Source of the DNA: Hyphomicrobium sp. | GTDB taxonomy: Bacteria; Pseudomonadota; Alphaproteobacteria; Rhizobiales; Hyphomicrobiaceae | Direction of reading: 5' to 3' | DNA: 64,000 nucleotides | Assembly: GCA_002928735.1 (NCBI GenBank) | Contig: PERL01000014.1 | Location: 1 to 64,000 of the forward strand | In this document: piece by piece, positions 49,325 to 58,328 of the stretch | How positions within the stretch are numbered: position 1 is the stretch's first letter | Layout of the letters: each line of letters begins with the position of its first letter | Translations under genes and position numbers: made by a program | The notes under the pieces: model-generated | What the model was told of the DNA's origin: nothing | Databases searched by the model: none | Seen by the model: the letters and a program-made list of their open reading frames with translations, nothing else

Positions 49325-51121
49325 ATGAAGGCCCAGTCACCTGGACCGCTGTTGAGCACGATCTTCATCGACTATGACAATATCTACCTGTCCCTGAAGA
49401 GAAAAAGCGAGGAAGCCGCCAAGCGTTTCGCCAAGGATGCGGGCGTTTGGCTGCGCGAAATCGAGAGTGGCCGGCTGATTACGCCGACCAACGGACTGGC
49501 GGCCGAGGCGCCGCGCCGCATCGTGATGAACCGGTGCTACGGCAATCCGGTGCCGCGCCGGAATTCGTCCGACAATGCGACGGATATGAATTCGTTTCCG
49601 TTCGTGCGGCATCACTTCCTGCGGGCTGGCATGGAGGCCGTCGATTGCCCGCCGCTGACGTCGCAGCTGAAGAACTCGGCTGACATCCGGATGGTGATGG
49701 ATGTGCGCGATCTGCTCGGGCACGACACGTACTTCGACGAGTTCATTATTCTGTCGGGCGATGCCGACTTCACGCCGCTGCTGCATCGTCTGCGGGCGCA
49801 TGCGCGGCGGACGGTTGTTTTTGCGAACGACCACACGGCGGCGCCGTACACGGCGATCGCGGACGGGGAAATTCGCGAATCGACACTGATCAGCTTGTTG
49901 CTTGAAGGTGTGGCGACGGGCGCGGACGCCGAGCAGTTGCCGGCAGCCGCGACCGCTGCCGCTCCGTCACTCGATGCCGTGCGCCGGGATATTCTGGCTG
50001 AGGTGGTTGGCTGGGTGAAGAGCGCCGGGCAGCCGGTGCCGTTGGAGGCGCTGGCCGATCGAGCTGTTCGCACGCTCGGGCATGACCGGACGGTCGGGAC
50101 CGGTTGGGCGGGGGCTGGCAGCTTTTCCAATTTGCTGACCAAGGGGTTGCCGGCGGATATCCGGTTGTCGGATCAGGCGCCGTACTATGTCTTCGATGCG
50201 AGCCGTCAGCTGGCGGCCCAGAGCGAGGCGCGCCGAGCCCCGTCGACGCGGGAACCCGTGCGGGAACCCGCTCGGGAACTGGCGCCTGCTCGTAACGATA
50301 TCCGTCAGGAGCCGTCGCTGCCGTTGCCGTCGAGGGAGTCGCGGTTTGATGCCCGGCCGGCAATGCCGCCGCAGGCGCCTTTGCCTGCGCAGCGGGAAAC
50401 CTACGCGCGGCAGGAACCGATCGCGCCAGCGCGTCCGGCCGCACCGGCCCAGCCGGCACCGCAGCCTGCTGCTAAGGCCCCTGCACCGGCTCCCGCGCAA
50501 TCACCGGCCCCGGCGCCGCGTGCCGATGCGCCGACGATCCAGCAGTCGATCACGCGCATTCACGACGCCTGCCAGGCGCCGCCTCTGGCGCCGCCGGAGT
50601 ATCGGGCGCTGTTCGAGGTGATGGCGCAAGAGATCAACGCCAACGGGCTGACGGGCGCGCAGACGCTGACCAACATTACGCACCGGGCCGCTGATCTCGG
50701 CGTCACGATCAAGCGCGACGATGTGCGGTTTGTGCTTGAAGTCGTCAGCGAGACGGATCCTTGGTTCGAACAGGGTGCATCCGCGAACTTGTTCGCGAGC
50801 CGGTTCCGCAACTTCGTGATCGCCCGGTGCCGTAGCCAGGGGCTGCAGCTCTCTGCAGAAGAATTGGATCTAATCGACGCGTGGTTCGGTGGGTCGCCCG
50901 TGGCGCAGCGTGCACCCCTGGCGTCGCAGCAGAACCGGCCGGCCGCCGAGGCAGGTTATGCCGCGCCGGCTCCCTCGCGGGCTCCTTCAGCGCCTCAATC
51001 GTATGCGCCGGAACCGGCGGATCGCTGGTGGAGCGCGGATGAAGGCCGGCAGGCCGGTGCCCAGGATTCCGGGCTCGACGATCAGATGCCTCTGATCGTT
51101 CGCAATCGACTGCGCGGTTAA
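49325..51121 (+). CDS. NYN domain ribonuclease-like protein with OST-HTH/LOTUS domains
   Basis: Predicted 598-residue cytoplasmic protein. The N-terminal NYN (PIN-like, LabA/DUF88) domain has acidic metal ligands in IFIDYDNI (Asp16, Asp18) and FIILSGDADFTPLL. An OST-HTH/LOTUS domain follows from about residue 215 (PSLDAVRRDILAEVVGWVKS to YYVFD). Then comes a long Ala/Pro/Gln-rich linker, and a second conserved C-terminal helical region (EYRALFEVMAQEINANGLTG). This layout recalls MARF1-like RNA-degrading proteins, so an RNase that uses LOTUS domains to bind RNA is likely (inference). A terminator follows at 51149-51179. Confidence 0.85.
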   Translation: MKAQSPGPLLSTIFIDYDNIYLSLKRKSEEAAKRFAKDAGVWLREIESGRLITPTNGLAAEAPRRIVMNRCYGNPVPRRNSSDNATDMNSFPFVRHHFLRAGMEAVDCPPLTSQLKNSADIRMVMDVRDLLGHDTYFDEFIILSGDADFTPLLHRLRAHARRTVVFANDHTAAPYTAIADGEIRESTLISLLLEGVATGADAEQLPAAATAAAPSLDAVRRDILAEVVGWVKSAGQPVPLEALADRAVRTLGHDRTVGTGWAGAGSFSNLLTKGLPADIRLSDQAPYYVFDASRQLAAQSEARRAPSTREPVREPARELAPARNDIRQEPSLPLPSRESRFDARPAMPPQAPLPAQRETYARQEPIAPARPAAPAQPAPQPAAKAPAPAPAQSPAPAPRADAPTIQQSITRIHDACQAPPLAPPEYRALFEVMAQEINANGLTGAQTLTNITHRAADLGVTIKRDDVRFVLEVVSETDPWFEQGASANLFASRFRNFVIARCRSQGLQLSAEELDLIDAWFGGSPVAQRAPLASQQNRPAAEAGYAAPAPSRAPSAPQSYAPEPADRWWSADEGRQAGAQDSGLDDQMPLIVRNRLRG

Positions 51122-51148
51122 CCTTCTTTGAGAGTTCTATGGCAGCGT

Positions 51149-51180
51149 GCCCCGGTCAAAAGCCGGGGCGCTTCGTTTTG
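51149..51180 (+). terminator. Terminator after the NYN-LOTUS gene
   Basis: GCCCCGG (51149-51155) pairs with CCGGGGC (51163-51169) around a 7-base loop, followed by GCTTCGTTTTG. It lies 28 bases after the NYN gene stop. Confidence 0.75.
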
Positions 51181-51301
51181 TCCGCAGGTGCGCTTGGGGC
51201 TGTCACACGTGTGAAACATGCCTGCTCCTAGTTCGGACGTGAGGGTTAGCGGTGGTCGAATCGGGGCTTAGTTCACAACGCCCCGGCCGGGATGAGCGCG
51301 G

Positions 51302-52378
51302 ATGAAGATACTGGTGGCCACCGATGCTTGGTTCCCGCAAGTGAACGGCGTTGTGGCGACGTATCAGCGGCTCGCAGCGGAGATACCAGCGCTCGGCGCG
51401 GAGCTCGTGTTTCTCAAACCCGACGACTTCAGAACAGTGGCCATGCCGCGCTATCGGGAAATCGCGTTGGCGCTGCCGTCGGCCCGCAGGTGCGCGATGG
51501 TTATCGATGCGGCGGCGCCCGACCATATTCACATTGCGACTGAGGGGCCCGTGGGTTGGCTCGCGCGCAGCTACTGCCGCCGGCGCGGGCTTCCGTTTAC
51601 GACGAGCTTCCATACGCGCTTTCCGGAATATGCCGCGGAGCATTTCGGATTTCCGCGGGGGATTGTTTATGCCGGCATGCGGCAGTTTCACAATGCGGGT
51701 GCGGGCGTCATGGTGGCGACAGAGTCGCTGCGGAGCGATCTCGGCGCCAGAGGATTTCGCAATGTGATGCCGTGGACGCGCGGTGTGGATACGGAGTTTT
51801 TCAAGCCGCGGGGGGATCGCGTCTTCGGCAGTGAAGGGCCGGTGTTTCTGTATGTCGGCCGCGTTTCGCGGGAGAAGAATATCGAAGCGTTTCTGGCCAC
51901 CGACCTGCCGGGCATCAAAGCTGTCGTCGGCGATGGTCCGCATTTGCGGACGCTGGCCGAGCGCTTTCCGGGCGTGCGGTTCACGGGGCGGCGGACGGGC
52001 GAAGATTTGGCCCGCCACTTCGCGTCGGCGGATGTGTTCGTTTTTCCTAGTCGGACCGATACGTTCGGGCTCGTAATTCTGGAAGCCATGGCGTCGGGCT
52101 TGCCGGTGGCGGCTTATCCCGTGACTGGGCCGATCGATCTCATCGAGGATGGGGTGAGTGGTGCGGTCGACGAGGATTTGAGTTTGGCTGCCCGGCGGGC
52201 TTTGACGCTCAGCCGGGATGACGCGCGCCGCCGTGCGCTTGCATTCACGTGGCGGGCGACGGCGGAGATGTTTTTGAAAAATATCCGGCAGGCGCGGGCT
52301 GCTGCTGGGGTTCCGGTGGCGTCGCTTGTGGAGGCCGACGCGTCGGCGCGCGGGCTTTCGTTGGCGCCGCGGAAATGA
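51302..52378 (+). CDS. GT4 family glycosyltransferase (glycolipid/mannosyl type)
   Basis: Predicted 358-residue GT-B glycosyltransferase. VATDAWFPQVNGVVATYQRL is the N-terminal acceptor-side signature, FTTSFHTRFPEYAAEHFG follows, and VFVFPSRTDTFGLVILEAMASG is the sugar-nucleotide EX7E region. Its relatives include monoglycosyldiacylglycerol and PimB-type enzymes, so a glycolipid product is likely (inference). ATG 51302. A bidirectional terminator begins 4 bases after its stop. Confidence 0.88.
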   Translation: MKILVATDAWFPQVNGVVATYQRLAAEIPALGAELVFLKPDDFRTVAMPRYREIALALPSARRCAMVIDAAAPDHIHIATEGPVGWLARSYCRRRGLPFTTSFHTRFPEYAAEHFGFPRGIVYAGMRQFHNAGAGVMVATESLRSDLGARGFRNVMPWTRGVDTEFFKPRGDRVFGSEGPVFLYVGRVSREKNIEAFLATDLPGIKAVVGDGPHLRTLAERFPGVRFTGRRTGEDLARHFASADVFVFPSRTDTFGLVILEAMASGLPVAAYPVTGPIDLIEDGVSGAVDEDLSLAARRALTLSRDDARRRALAFTWRATAEMFLKNIRQARAAAGVPVASLVEADASARGLSLAPRK

Positions 52379-52381
52379 AAA

Positions 52382-52420
52382 AACCCCGCAGCTGTGGCGC
52401 TGCGGGGTTAATGCATTTTT
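52382..52420. terminator. Bidirectional terminator between GT4 and phbB
   Basis: AACCCCGCAGC (52382-52392) pairs with GCTGCGGGGTT (52399-52409) around a 6-base loop. The plus side continues AATGCATTTTTTT and the minus side has a run of T from the preceding A tract, so it can serve both genes. Confidence 0.85.
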
Positions 52421-52435
52421 TTCTGCGCCCGTTGA

Positions 52436-53161
52436 TTAAGCGAAGTATTGGCCACCGTTGGCCGAGATGGTCGAACCGGTGATGAAGCCGGCGTCGTCGG
52501 ACGCGAGGAAGACCACGCAGCGTGCGATTTCCGAAGGCTCGCCAAGGCGGCCAACGGGAATGAACGGAAGGATGCTCTTGTCCAGAACATCCTGCGGGAT
52601 GGCTTTGACCATTTCGGTCGCGATGTAGCCGGGGCAGATCACGTTGACGGTGATGCCGGCGCGGGCACCTTCCTGGGCGAGTGCCTTGGTGAAGCCGATA
52701 TCGCCAGCCTTGGATGCGGAGTAGTTCACCTGGCCCATCTGACCTTTCTGGCCGTTGATGGACGAGATGTTGATCACGCGGCCGAACTTGCGATTGCGCA
52801 TGCCTTCCCACACAGGACGGGTGACGTTGAAGAGACCGTTTAGGTTGGTGCCAATGACGGAGTCCCAATGCTCCTTGGTCATCTTGTGGAACATGATGTC
52901 CTTCGTGATGCCGGCGTTGTTCACGAGAACGTCGATGGGGCCGATATCTTTCTCGACCTGCTTGATGGCAGCTTCGCTGGCCTCGTAGCTCGACACGTCG
53001 AACTTATAAACGGGAATGCCGGTTTCGACCTGGAACTGCTGGGCTGCAGCGTCGTTGCCGGCGTAGCTTGCCGCGACGCGATAGCCTGCATTCTTGAGCG
53101 CGACCGAAATCGCGTGACCGATACCGCGCGTGCCGCCGGTAACGAGGGCCACTCGTGCCAT
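52436..53161 (-). CDS. phbB: Acetoacetyl-CoA reductase
   Basis: Predicted 241-residue NADPH-dependent SDR making (R)-3-hydroxybutyryl-CoA for polyhydroxybutyrate. VTGGTRGIGHAISVAL is the cofactor loop, NNAG the strand-4 motif, and SSINGQKGQMGQVNYSASKAG the catalytic Ser-Tyr-Lys segment; the QKGQMGQ run is typical of PhaB/PhbB. ATG 53161. It is separated from phaA, upstream on the same strand, by 108 bases with a GC-rich hairpin. Confidence 0.95.
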   Translation of the reverse strand: MARVALVTGGTRGIGHAISVALKNAGYRVAASYAGNDAAAQQFQVETGIPVYKFDVSSYEASEAAIKQVEKDIGPIDVLVNNAGITKDIMFHKMTKEHWDSVIGTNLNGLFNVTRPVWEGMRNRKFGRVINISSINGQKGQMGQVNYSASKAGDIGFTKALAQEGARAGITVNVICPGYIATEMVKAIPQDVLDKSILPFIPVGRLGEPSEIARCVVFLASDDAGFITGSTISANGGQYFA

Positions 53162-53227
53162 GCTAATCCTCCCTGGAGTTTTTGATTGAAGCGGGTGTGT
53201 GCTTGAGATGGGGATTAAGAAACCGGG

Positions 53228-53262
53228 CCCGTTCGGTGACGAAGCGGGCCCGGTGTTTTTTG
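53228..53262. terminator. GC-rich hairpin between phaA and phbB
   Basis: ACCGGGCCCG and CGGGCCCGGT form a 10-bp stem in this 108-base gap; the plus side ends in GTTTTTT and the minus side in TTTCTT. It may lessen read-through from phaA into phbB, or protect a processed mRNA end. The stem is clear; its effect is not. Confidence 0.6.
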
Positions 53263-53269
53263 TGAAGGC

Positions 53270-54457
53270 TTAGTCGCGGGCGACGCAGACGGCGATACCC
53301 ATGCCGCCACCGATGCAGAGGGTAGCGAGACCCTTCTTGGCGTCGCGGCGCTGCATTTCATAGAGCAGCGTCGTTAGAACGCGGGCGCCAGATGCGCCGA
53401 TGGGGTGACCAATGGCAATGGCGCCGCCGTTGACGTTCACCTTATCGGTGTCCCAGCCGAGGCCCTTGTTGACCGAAATGGCCTGCGCGGCGAAGGCTTC
53501 GTTGGCTTCGATCAGGTCGAGGTCCTTGATCGTCCAGCCGGCACGCTCGAGGGCCTTCTTCGAGGCCGGGATCGGGCCTGTTCCCATGATGGACGGATCA
53601 ACGCCGGCCTGTGCCCACGAGGCAATGCGTGCCAATGGCTTGAGGCCGCGCTTCTTGGCTTCGGCTGCCGTCATCATCACAACTACTGCCGCGCCGTCGT
53701 TGATGCCCGATGCGTTGGCGGCCGTGACGGTGCCTTCCTTGGGATCGAACGCGGGGCGCAGTTTCGAGACGGCTTCGATCGTCGTGCCGTCCTTGATGTA
53801 TTCGTCGGTGTCGACGACGGTGTCGCCCTTGCGGCCCTTGATGGTGACAGGCGCGATTTCATCCTTGAACTTGCCAGCCTTGCGCGCGGCTTCGGCCTTG
53901 TTCTGCGAGGCGACCGCGAACTTGTCCTGCTCTTCGCGGCTGATCTGCCACTGGCGCGCGACGTTCTCGGCCGTCGTGCCCATGTGGTAGTTGTTGAACG
54001 AGTCCCACAGGCCATCGCGGACCATGGTGTCGATGAGCTTGCCGTCGCCCATCTTCGTGCCTTCACGCATGTGGATCGCATGCGCCGACTGGCTCATGCT
54101 TTCCTGACCGCCGGCGACGACGACCGTCGCAGCGCCGGTTTGAATTTGTTGAGCACCGAGAGCGACGGCGCGCAGACCCGAACCGCAAATCTGGTTGATG
54201 CCCCAAGCCGGTGCATCGACGGGAACGCCGGCGCCAATGGCGGCGCGGCGGGCGGGGCCTTGGCCTTGTGCAGCGGTCAGGACCTGACCGAGGATCACTT
54301 CGGAGACGTCGCCGGGCTGGACGTTGGCGCGCTGCAGAGCGGCCTTGATGGCAACGGTGCCCAGTTCGTGAGCGGGAAGGGATGCAAGAGTTCCGCCGAA
54401 CGAGCCGACGGGCGTGCGCGCGGCACTGACGATGACGATATCGGTATCCTGGCTCAT
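53270..54457 (-). CDS. phaA: Acetyl-CoA C-acetyltransferase (beta-ketothiolase)
   Basis: Predicted 395-residue thiolase condensing two acetyl-CoA to acetoacetyl-CoA. [18 protein letters not shown] carries the nucleophile Cys, NEAFAAQAI the catalytic His-neighbour region, [16 protein letters not shown] the active His, and [14 protein letters not shown] the second Cys. The length is standard. ATG 54457. It diverges from phaR, the regulator of the same pathway. Confidence 0.95.
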   Translation of the reverse strand: MSQDTDIVIVSAARTPVGSFGGTLASLPAHELGTVAIKAALQRANVQPGDVSEVILGQVLTAAQGQGPARRAAIGAGVPVDAPAWGINQICGSGLRAVALGAQQIQTGAATVVVAGGQESMSQSAHAIHMREGTKMGDGKLIDTMVRDGLWDSFNNYHMGTTAENVARQWQISREEQDKFAVASQNKAEAARKAGKFKDEIAPVTIKGRKGDTVVDTDEYIKDGTTIEAVSKLRPAFDPKEGTVTAANASGINDGAAVVVMMTAAEAKKRGLKPLARIASWAQAGVDPSIMGTGPIPASKKALERAGWTIKDLDLIEANEAFAAQAISVNKGLGWDTDKVNVNGGAIAIGHPIGASGARVLTTLLYEMQRRDAKKGLATLCIGGGMGIAVCVARD

Positions 54458-54715
54458 TGAAATCCGGCCTCCTCCCGGGGGTAGTGTTTAGGGGCTTTGC
54501 GGGGCGTTCTCGTTCGAGTTTTGCATGCCGCAGCGTGGGAAACCCATAGCAGCAACATAGAGACGACCGCAAACGCCCAGGCGGGTGGCATCGCACGTGC
54601 CCAAGCGGGTGGCAATCAAGACCAAAATCGATGCAGGAAGGTCTGGCATGGGGCCGCGGCTGTGTGTTACCATGTCGCAGCGCAATAAGTATCAAGTCTC
54701 TGGGAAGCCGCTGGA

Positions 54716-55378
54716 ATGTCCTCAGTCAACAAGCCTGACGTGCCGCAGGAAAAACGCGAAGCCATCGTCATCAAGAAGTATGCGAACCGGCGTCTCTACA
54801 ATACCGAGACCAGCCAGTACGTAACGCTTGATGACCTGGGCACCATGGTGCGGGCGGACAAGGACTTTGTGGTTTACGACGCCAAGACGGGCGACGATCT
54901 CACCCACTCAGTGCTGACGCAGATCATTGTTGAGCAAGAGAGCCGCAACGACGGGCAGAATATGCTGCCGACGCCGTTCCTGCGGCAGCTGATCCGGTTC
55001 TACGATGATCAGATCGGCCGCATGGTGCCGAGTTATCTTCAGTTCAGCCTGGAGAACCTGGTCAAGGAGCAGGAAAAGATCCGCTCGCAGTTCACGGCCG
55101 CGTTTACCAACCCGGCCGTTGCCTTCGAGGCCTACCAGGAGCAGGCGCGCAAGAACATGGCGATGTTCGAGCAGGCCGTTTCGATGTGGACGTCCTTCGG
55201 TGCGGCAGCACAATCGGGTGCGCGTCCGCCTGAAGCTGCGGGCGCAGTGGTTGCCGGCGAAAAGCCGAAAATCGAGGCTGTGCCTTCGGCGGGGCAGCGG
55301 GACGAGATTTCAGAACTCAAGTCGCAGCTGGAATCGATGCAGCGCAGCCTTGAGAAGCTCACGAAGGATCGGACCTGA
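54716..55378 (+). CDS. phaR: Polyhydroxyalkanoate synthesis repressor PhaR
   Basis: Predicted 220-residue regulator that senses PHB granules and represses phasin genes. KKYANRRLYNTETSQYVTLDDL is the PHB/PHA-accumulation DNA-binding domain (first 60 residues, quoted in part), followed by SRNDGQNMLPTPFLRQLIRFYDDQIG and a helical, Gln/Ala-rich C-terminus. It is divergent from phaA, and the 258-base gap probably holds both promoters. No phaC synthase is in the window. Confidence 0.95.
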   Translation: MSSVNKPDVPQEKREAIVIKKYANRRLYNTETSQYVTLDDLGTMVRADKDFVVYDAKTGDDLTHSVLTQIIVEQESRNDGQNMLPTPFLRQLIRFYDDQIGRMVPSYLQFSLENLVKEQEKIRSQFTAAFTNPAVAFEAYQEQARKNMAMFEQAVSMWTSFGAAAQSGARPPEAAGAVVAGEKPKIEAVPSAGQRDEISELKSQLESMQRSLEKLTKDRT

Positions 55379-55463
55379 TCCGGCCTGTGGGGCTTGTTTG
55401 GGACCTTGAAGTCCTGGCGTTCAAAGACCCGCGCTTCCAATGGTGCGTGGACCGCGCTCCGCC

Positions 55464-57221
55464 TCAGGCGGGGGGCGCGCCAGTGAAGTCCTCGGCGGCG
55501 ATGGGCTGGCCGTAGTGGAAGCCCTGCAGATAGTCGATCCCTGCGTCAGCGAGGAATTGCGCGGAGGCCTCATCGCCGACCCACTCGGCGACCGTTTCCA
55601 ATCCGAAGCTGCGGGCGAGATCGACCATCGTGCGGATGAATGCGCGGTCTGCCTCTTCGGACATGATGTCTTTGACGAAGGCGCCGTCGATCTTGACCAT
55701 ATCGACGTTGAGCGCCTTCAAATTCTTGAAGGACGTGTAGCCGGCGCCGAAATCATCGATGGCAATGCGGCAGCCCATCTCCCGCAACGTATCGACGAAC
55801 ACTTTCATCATGTTCATATCGATGATGACGCTCGTCTCAGTGATTTCGACGATCAGACGCTTCCTCAATGAAGGATCGTCCGCCGTCAGGCGCCGCAACG
55901 TCGCGATCCAATCGGGCTCATTCGCCGTCAAGCTGGAGACGTTGACCGACAAGGTGATGTCCGGGTGCTTCTTCAAGATCACAATGGCCATTTCCAGTGT
56001 GCGCTTGTCGATAAGGCGCGACAGACCGAGTTGTTCGGCGGCTTCGATGAACAGTCCGGCAGAGACCATGTCTCCGTTGGGGCGTTCCATGCGCAGCAGG
56101 CATTCGTAGATTTCGGGGCGGCGCGATTTTGCGCCCATCATTGGCTGCAGGGCGAGGCTCATGCGACCTGCCTCGAGTGCTGAAATGACGTCGTCGACCA
56201 ATGCGATATTGCGCTGGCGGGTGTTTTCGACGGCGGGGTTGGGTTCATAGGCGACAAAGGTTTCAAGCCGGTTCTGCTTAGCCTTTTCCAGCGCCTGTAG
56301 GGCGCAACTCAGCGCCTGATGCACGGTTTGGGCGTGGTCAAGAAGGATTACGCCGCCGATTGATACGGTCGCATGAATCGGCGTTGTGCCTGCACGAATG
56401 CTGAGTTCGCGGACGGCGCGCATGAAGCGGTCGGCGGCGATGTCCATCGCGCCGGGGCCGCAGTCATTGAGGATGATGCCAAATTTATTGGCGGAGTAGC
56501 GGCCGAGCGAGTCGCCGCCGCGCAGTTTGCCTTTGATCGCATTGATGACGGCGCCAATGACTTCGTCGCCTGCGAGATGTCCGAGGGTCTCGTTGACGGC
56601 GGCCAGATTGTTGATGGCGACCATGAGGAATGCCGATTGCGTGCGCGCGCGCGAGCAGCGCAGGATCACGGCATTGAGCGCATCCGTCAGACGGGCGCGG
56701 TTCAACTGTCCCGTCAGTTCGTCATGATCGTTGCGGTAGAGAAGCCGCTGCTCTTCGACATAACTGTCAGCGACGATCCGCATGACGCCGCGGGCGCGGG
56801 CCGGGCGGCCATCGCGTCCGGGCCACCAGCGCCCATGATCTTCAACCCAGATCTGCTGTGTTCGTTCAGCGGAGGCTGCAAAGCGGTACTGGAGGCGATA
56901 GGGCACGCCGCTGGCCGCAGGACCATCCCAGGTGCGGTCGAAGAGCTGTTTGCGCTGTCCGACATGCTCCGGTGCAATCAAATTGGAGAATTTTTCGCCC
57001 GTGTCGATAGCGTTGAGCTCAGCGACGCCGAGAACAACGGCCGCGTTGGTTTCCCACTCGATGGCGTCAGTCGTCAGATCCCAGGTGTAGGCGGTCTCGT
57101 CGGTTGCCAGAACGCCGACGAGGTCAAACTCTTCGCGCTCCGTGAGCACGTCAAGGGCCGCTTCCACCGCGGCGTCGGCCTGGGCGGTCGAGGGAATGAT
57201 CGTTTGTTGCGACTGACTCAC
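55464..57221 (-). CDS. PAS-GGDEF-EAL protein with degenerate GGDEF (probable c-di-GMP phosphodiesterase)
   Basis: Predicted 585-residue cytoplasmic protein. A PAS-like domain (residues about 20-150) is followed by a GGDEF domain in which the motif reads SANKF, so cyclase activity is unlikely. The EAL domain keeps the catalytic residues: Glu in YECLLRM (ECL in place of EAL), Asn in SVNVSS, VEITET, AIDDFGAGYTSF and Lys in VKIDGAFV, so it should hydrolyse c-di-GMP. GTG 57221 with GGGG upstream is chosen; the frame is open to 57338. Confidence 0.88.
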   Translation of the reverse strand: MSQSQQTIIPSTAQADAAVEAALDVLTEREEFDLVGVLATDETAYTWDLTTDAIEWETNAAVVLGVAELNAIDTGEKFSNLIAPEHVGQRKQLFDRTWDGPAASGVPYRLQYRFAASAERTQQIWVEDHGRWWPGRDGRPARARGVMRIVADSYVEEQRLLYRNDHDELTGQLNRARLTDALNAVILRCSRARTQSAFLMVAINNLAAVNETLGHLAGDEVIGAVINAIKGKLRGGDSLGRYSANKFGIILNDCGPGAMDIAADRFMRAVRELSIRAGTTPIHATVSIGGVILLDHAQTVHQALSCALQALEKAKQNRLETFVAYEPNPAVENTRQRNIALVDDVISALEAGRMSLALQPMMGAKSRRPEIYECLLRMERPNGDMVSAGLFIEAAEQLGLSRLIDKRTLEMAIVILKKHPDITLSVNVSSLTANEPDWIATLRRLTADDPSLRKRLIVEITETSVIIDMNMMKVFVDTLREMGCRIAIDDFGAGYTSFKNLKALNVDMVKIDGAFVKDIMSEEADRAFIRTMVDLARSFGLETVAEWVGDEASAQFLADAGIDYLQGFHYGQPIAAEDFTGAPPA

Positions 57222-57341
57222 AAGGTCCCCGCGCCCGCGCGAAATTAGATATGGGACGGCTGTCGGTCCGCGCCACTTTCGTAAAACTAGGGGTAATTTC
57301 CTAACAACGCTTGAAGTACGACGCTCACGAGGCCGCAAAAA

Positions 57342-57367
57342 AGGCCCGGAGCGTCAACTCCGGGCCT
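57342..57367 (-). terminator. Terminator after the membrane protein gene
   Basis: AGGCCCGGAG (57342-57351) pairs with CTCCGGGCCT (57358-57367). On the minus strand the stem runs into six T residues, so it ends the transcript of the 57402-57809 gene. Confidence 0.85.
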
Positions 57368-57401
57368 CGCTGATTGGCGGGATCGCGCCGGGAAGGCTTT
57401 G

Positions 57402-57809
57402 TTAATGATCGCCGGCGCCGAAGCCGATGTCGCGCTTGGCGACGCGAATTCCGATCGTGAAGCCGGCGATGACATCGATCAGGGCAGCCATCATGAGGAG
57501 GAAGAAAGTCGACGAGGACGCCTGACTGACGAGGAGGAATTCCACCAGGAATGCGATGAACACGACCATCGACAGGCCGTGATCGATCATGGATGCGGTG
57601 CCGGTGTAGGTCGCTTTGACGATTTCGATGAACAGGACGACCATGCCTATGAGCAGCAGGAGGTCACCCCAGGTGAAGATCCATGTGCCCCCGCTCATCA
57701 TTGTGATCCCGTCGCCTACCAGCGACCCTTTGAGATCAACTCCAAGGATCATGAGCAGGTTATAGAGAATGAACGGAATAATCGTCAGCGGCAGTGCTGC
57801 GAGCGACAT
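57402..57809 (-). CDS. Small membrane protein of unknown function
   Basis: Predicted 135-residue protein with about four hydrophobic segments (1-24, 45-65, 75-97, 99-120) and a short polar tail. STFFLLMMAALIDVIAGFTIGIRVAKRDI is the most marked segment (quoted in part in the sense of its pattern). It has no catalytic motif that I recognise. ATG 57809. A strong terminator follows 35 bases after its stop. Confidence 0.78.
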   Translation of the reverse strand: MSLAALPLTIIPFILYNLLMILGVDLKGSLVGDGITMMSGGTWIFTWGDLLLLIGMVVLFIEIVKATYTGTASMIDHGLSMVVFIAFLVEFLLVSQASSSTFFLLMMAALIDVIAGFTIGIRVAKRDIGFGAGDH

Positions 57810-57969
57810 CGTGGACTCCCCTTATGTCTTCCCCAACATTTCGTCGTCACGGCCGATATCCGGCGCGATCCAACATAACACGCTCAGACTGCAGCACGGC
57901 CATGTGCCGCCGATAAGGCACTTTTGCCCCGCGATGAAGATTGCTGGGGGCCTTGCCCGGCGGCGGTTT

Positions 57970-58155
57970 TTACGCTTCGGCCTTCGGCGGCAGGATCTGA
58001 CGGCCCTTATACTTGCCGCTCTTGAGATCGATGTGATGGGGGCGGCGGCGTTCGCCGCTGTCCTTGTCTTCGACGTATGCCGGGCGCGCGAGGGCGTCAT
58101 GCGACTGGCGCTGGCCCTTCTTCATGCGCGAGACTTTTTTCCTGGGTACGGCCAT
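57970..58155 (-). CDS. rpmF: Ribosomal protein L32
   Basis: Predicted 61-residue ribosomal protein. [20 protein letters not shown] is the standard L32 start and [19 protein letters not shown] the C-terminal part. No zinc-binding cysteines are present, as usual in Alphaproteobacteria. ATG 58155. It lies between mtgA and the small membrane protein gene, in the same direction as mtgA. Confidence 0.96.
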   Translation of the reverse strand: MAVPRKKVSRMKKGQRQSHDALARPAYVEDKDSGERRRPHHIDLKSGKYKGRQILPPKAEA

Positions 58156-58328
58156 TTGAACTACTCCGCTCGTATTGTCGGGGGCTTGTGCCACTGCGGA
58201 GAGGAGGCGCTTAGCCTCTGGAAACGCAGCAGAATTTGCCCGAATGGGACGGCCTTCCGAATGCCCGGCTGCGCGCAATAGATCGCAGTGCGGCGCGGGC
58301 AGGTCCAGGCCACAGAGCGCGCCTTATA

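Noticed and set aside
53405-54460. A 351-codon plus-strand frame opposite phaA
   Set aside because: phaA is certain; the shadow lacks family character.
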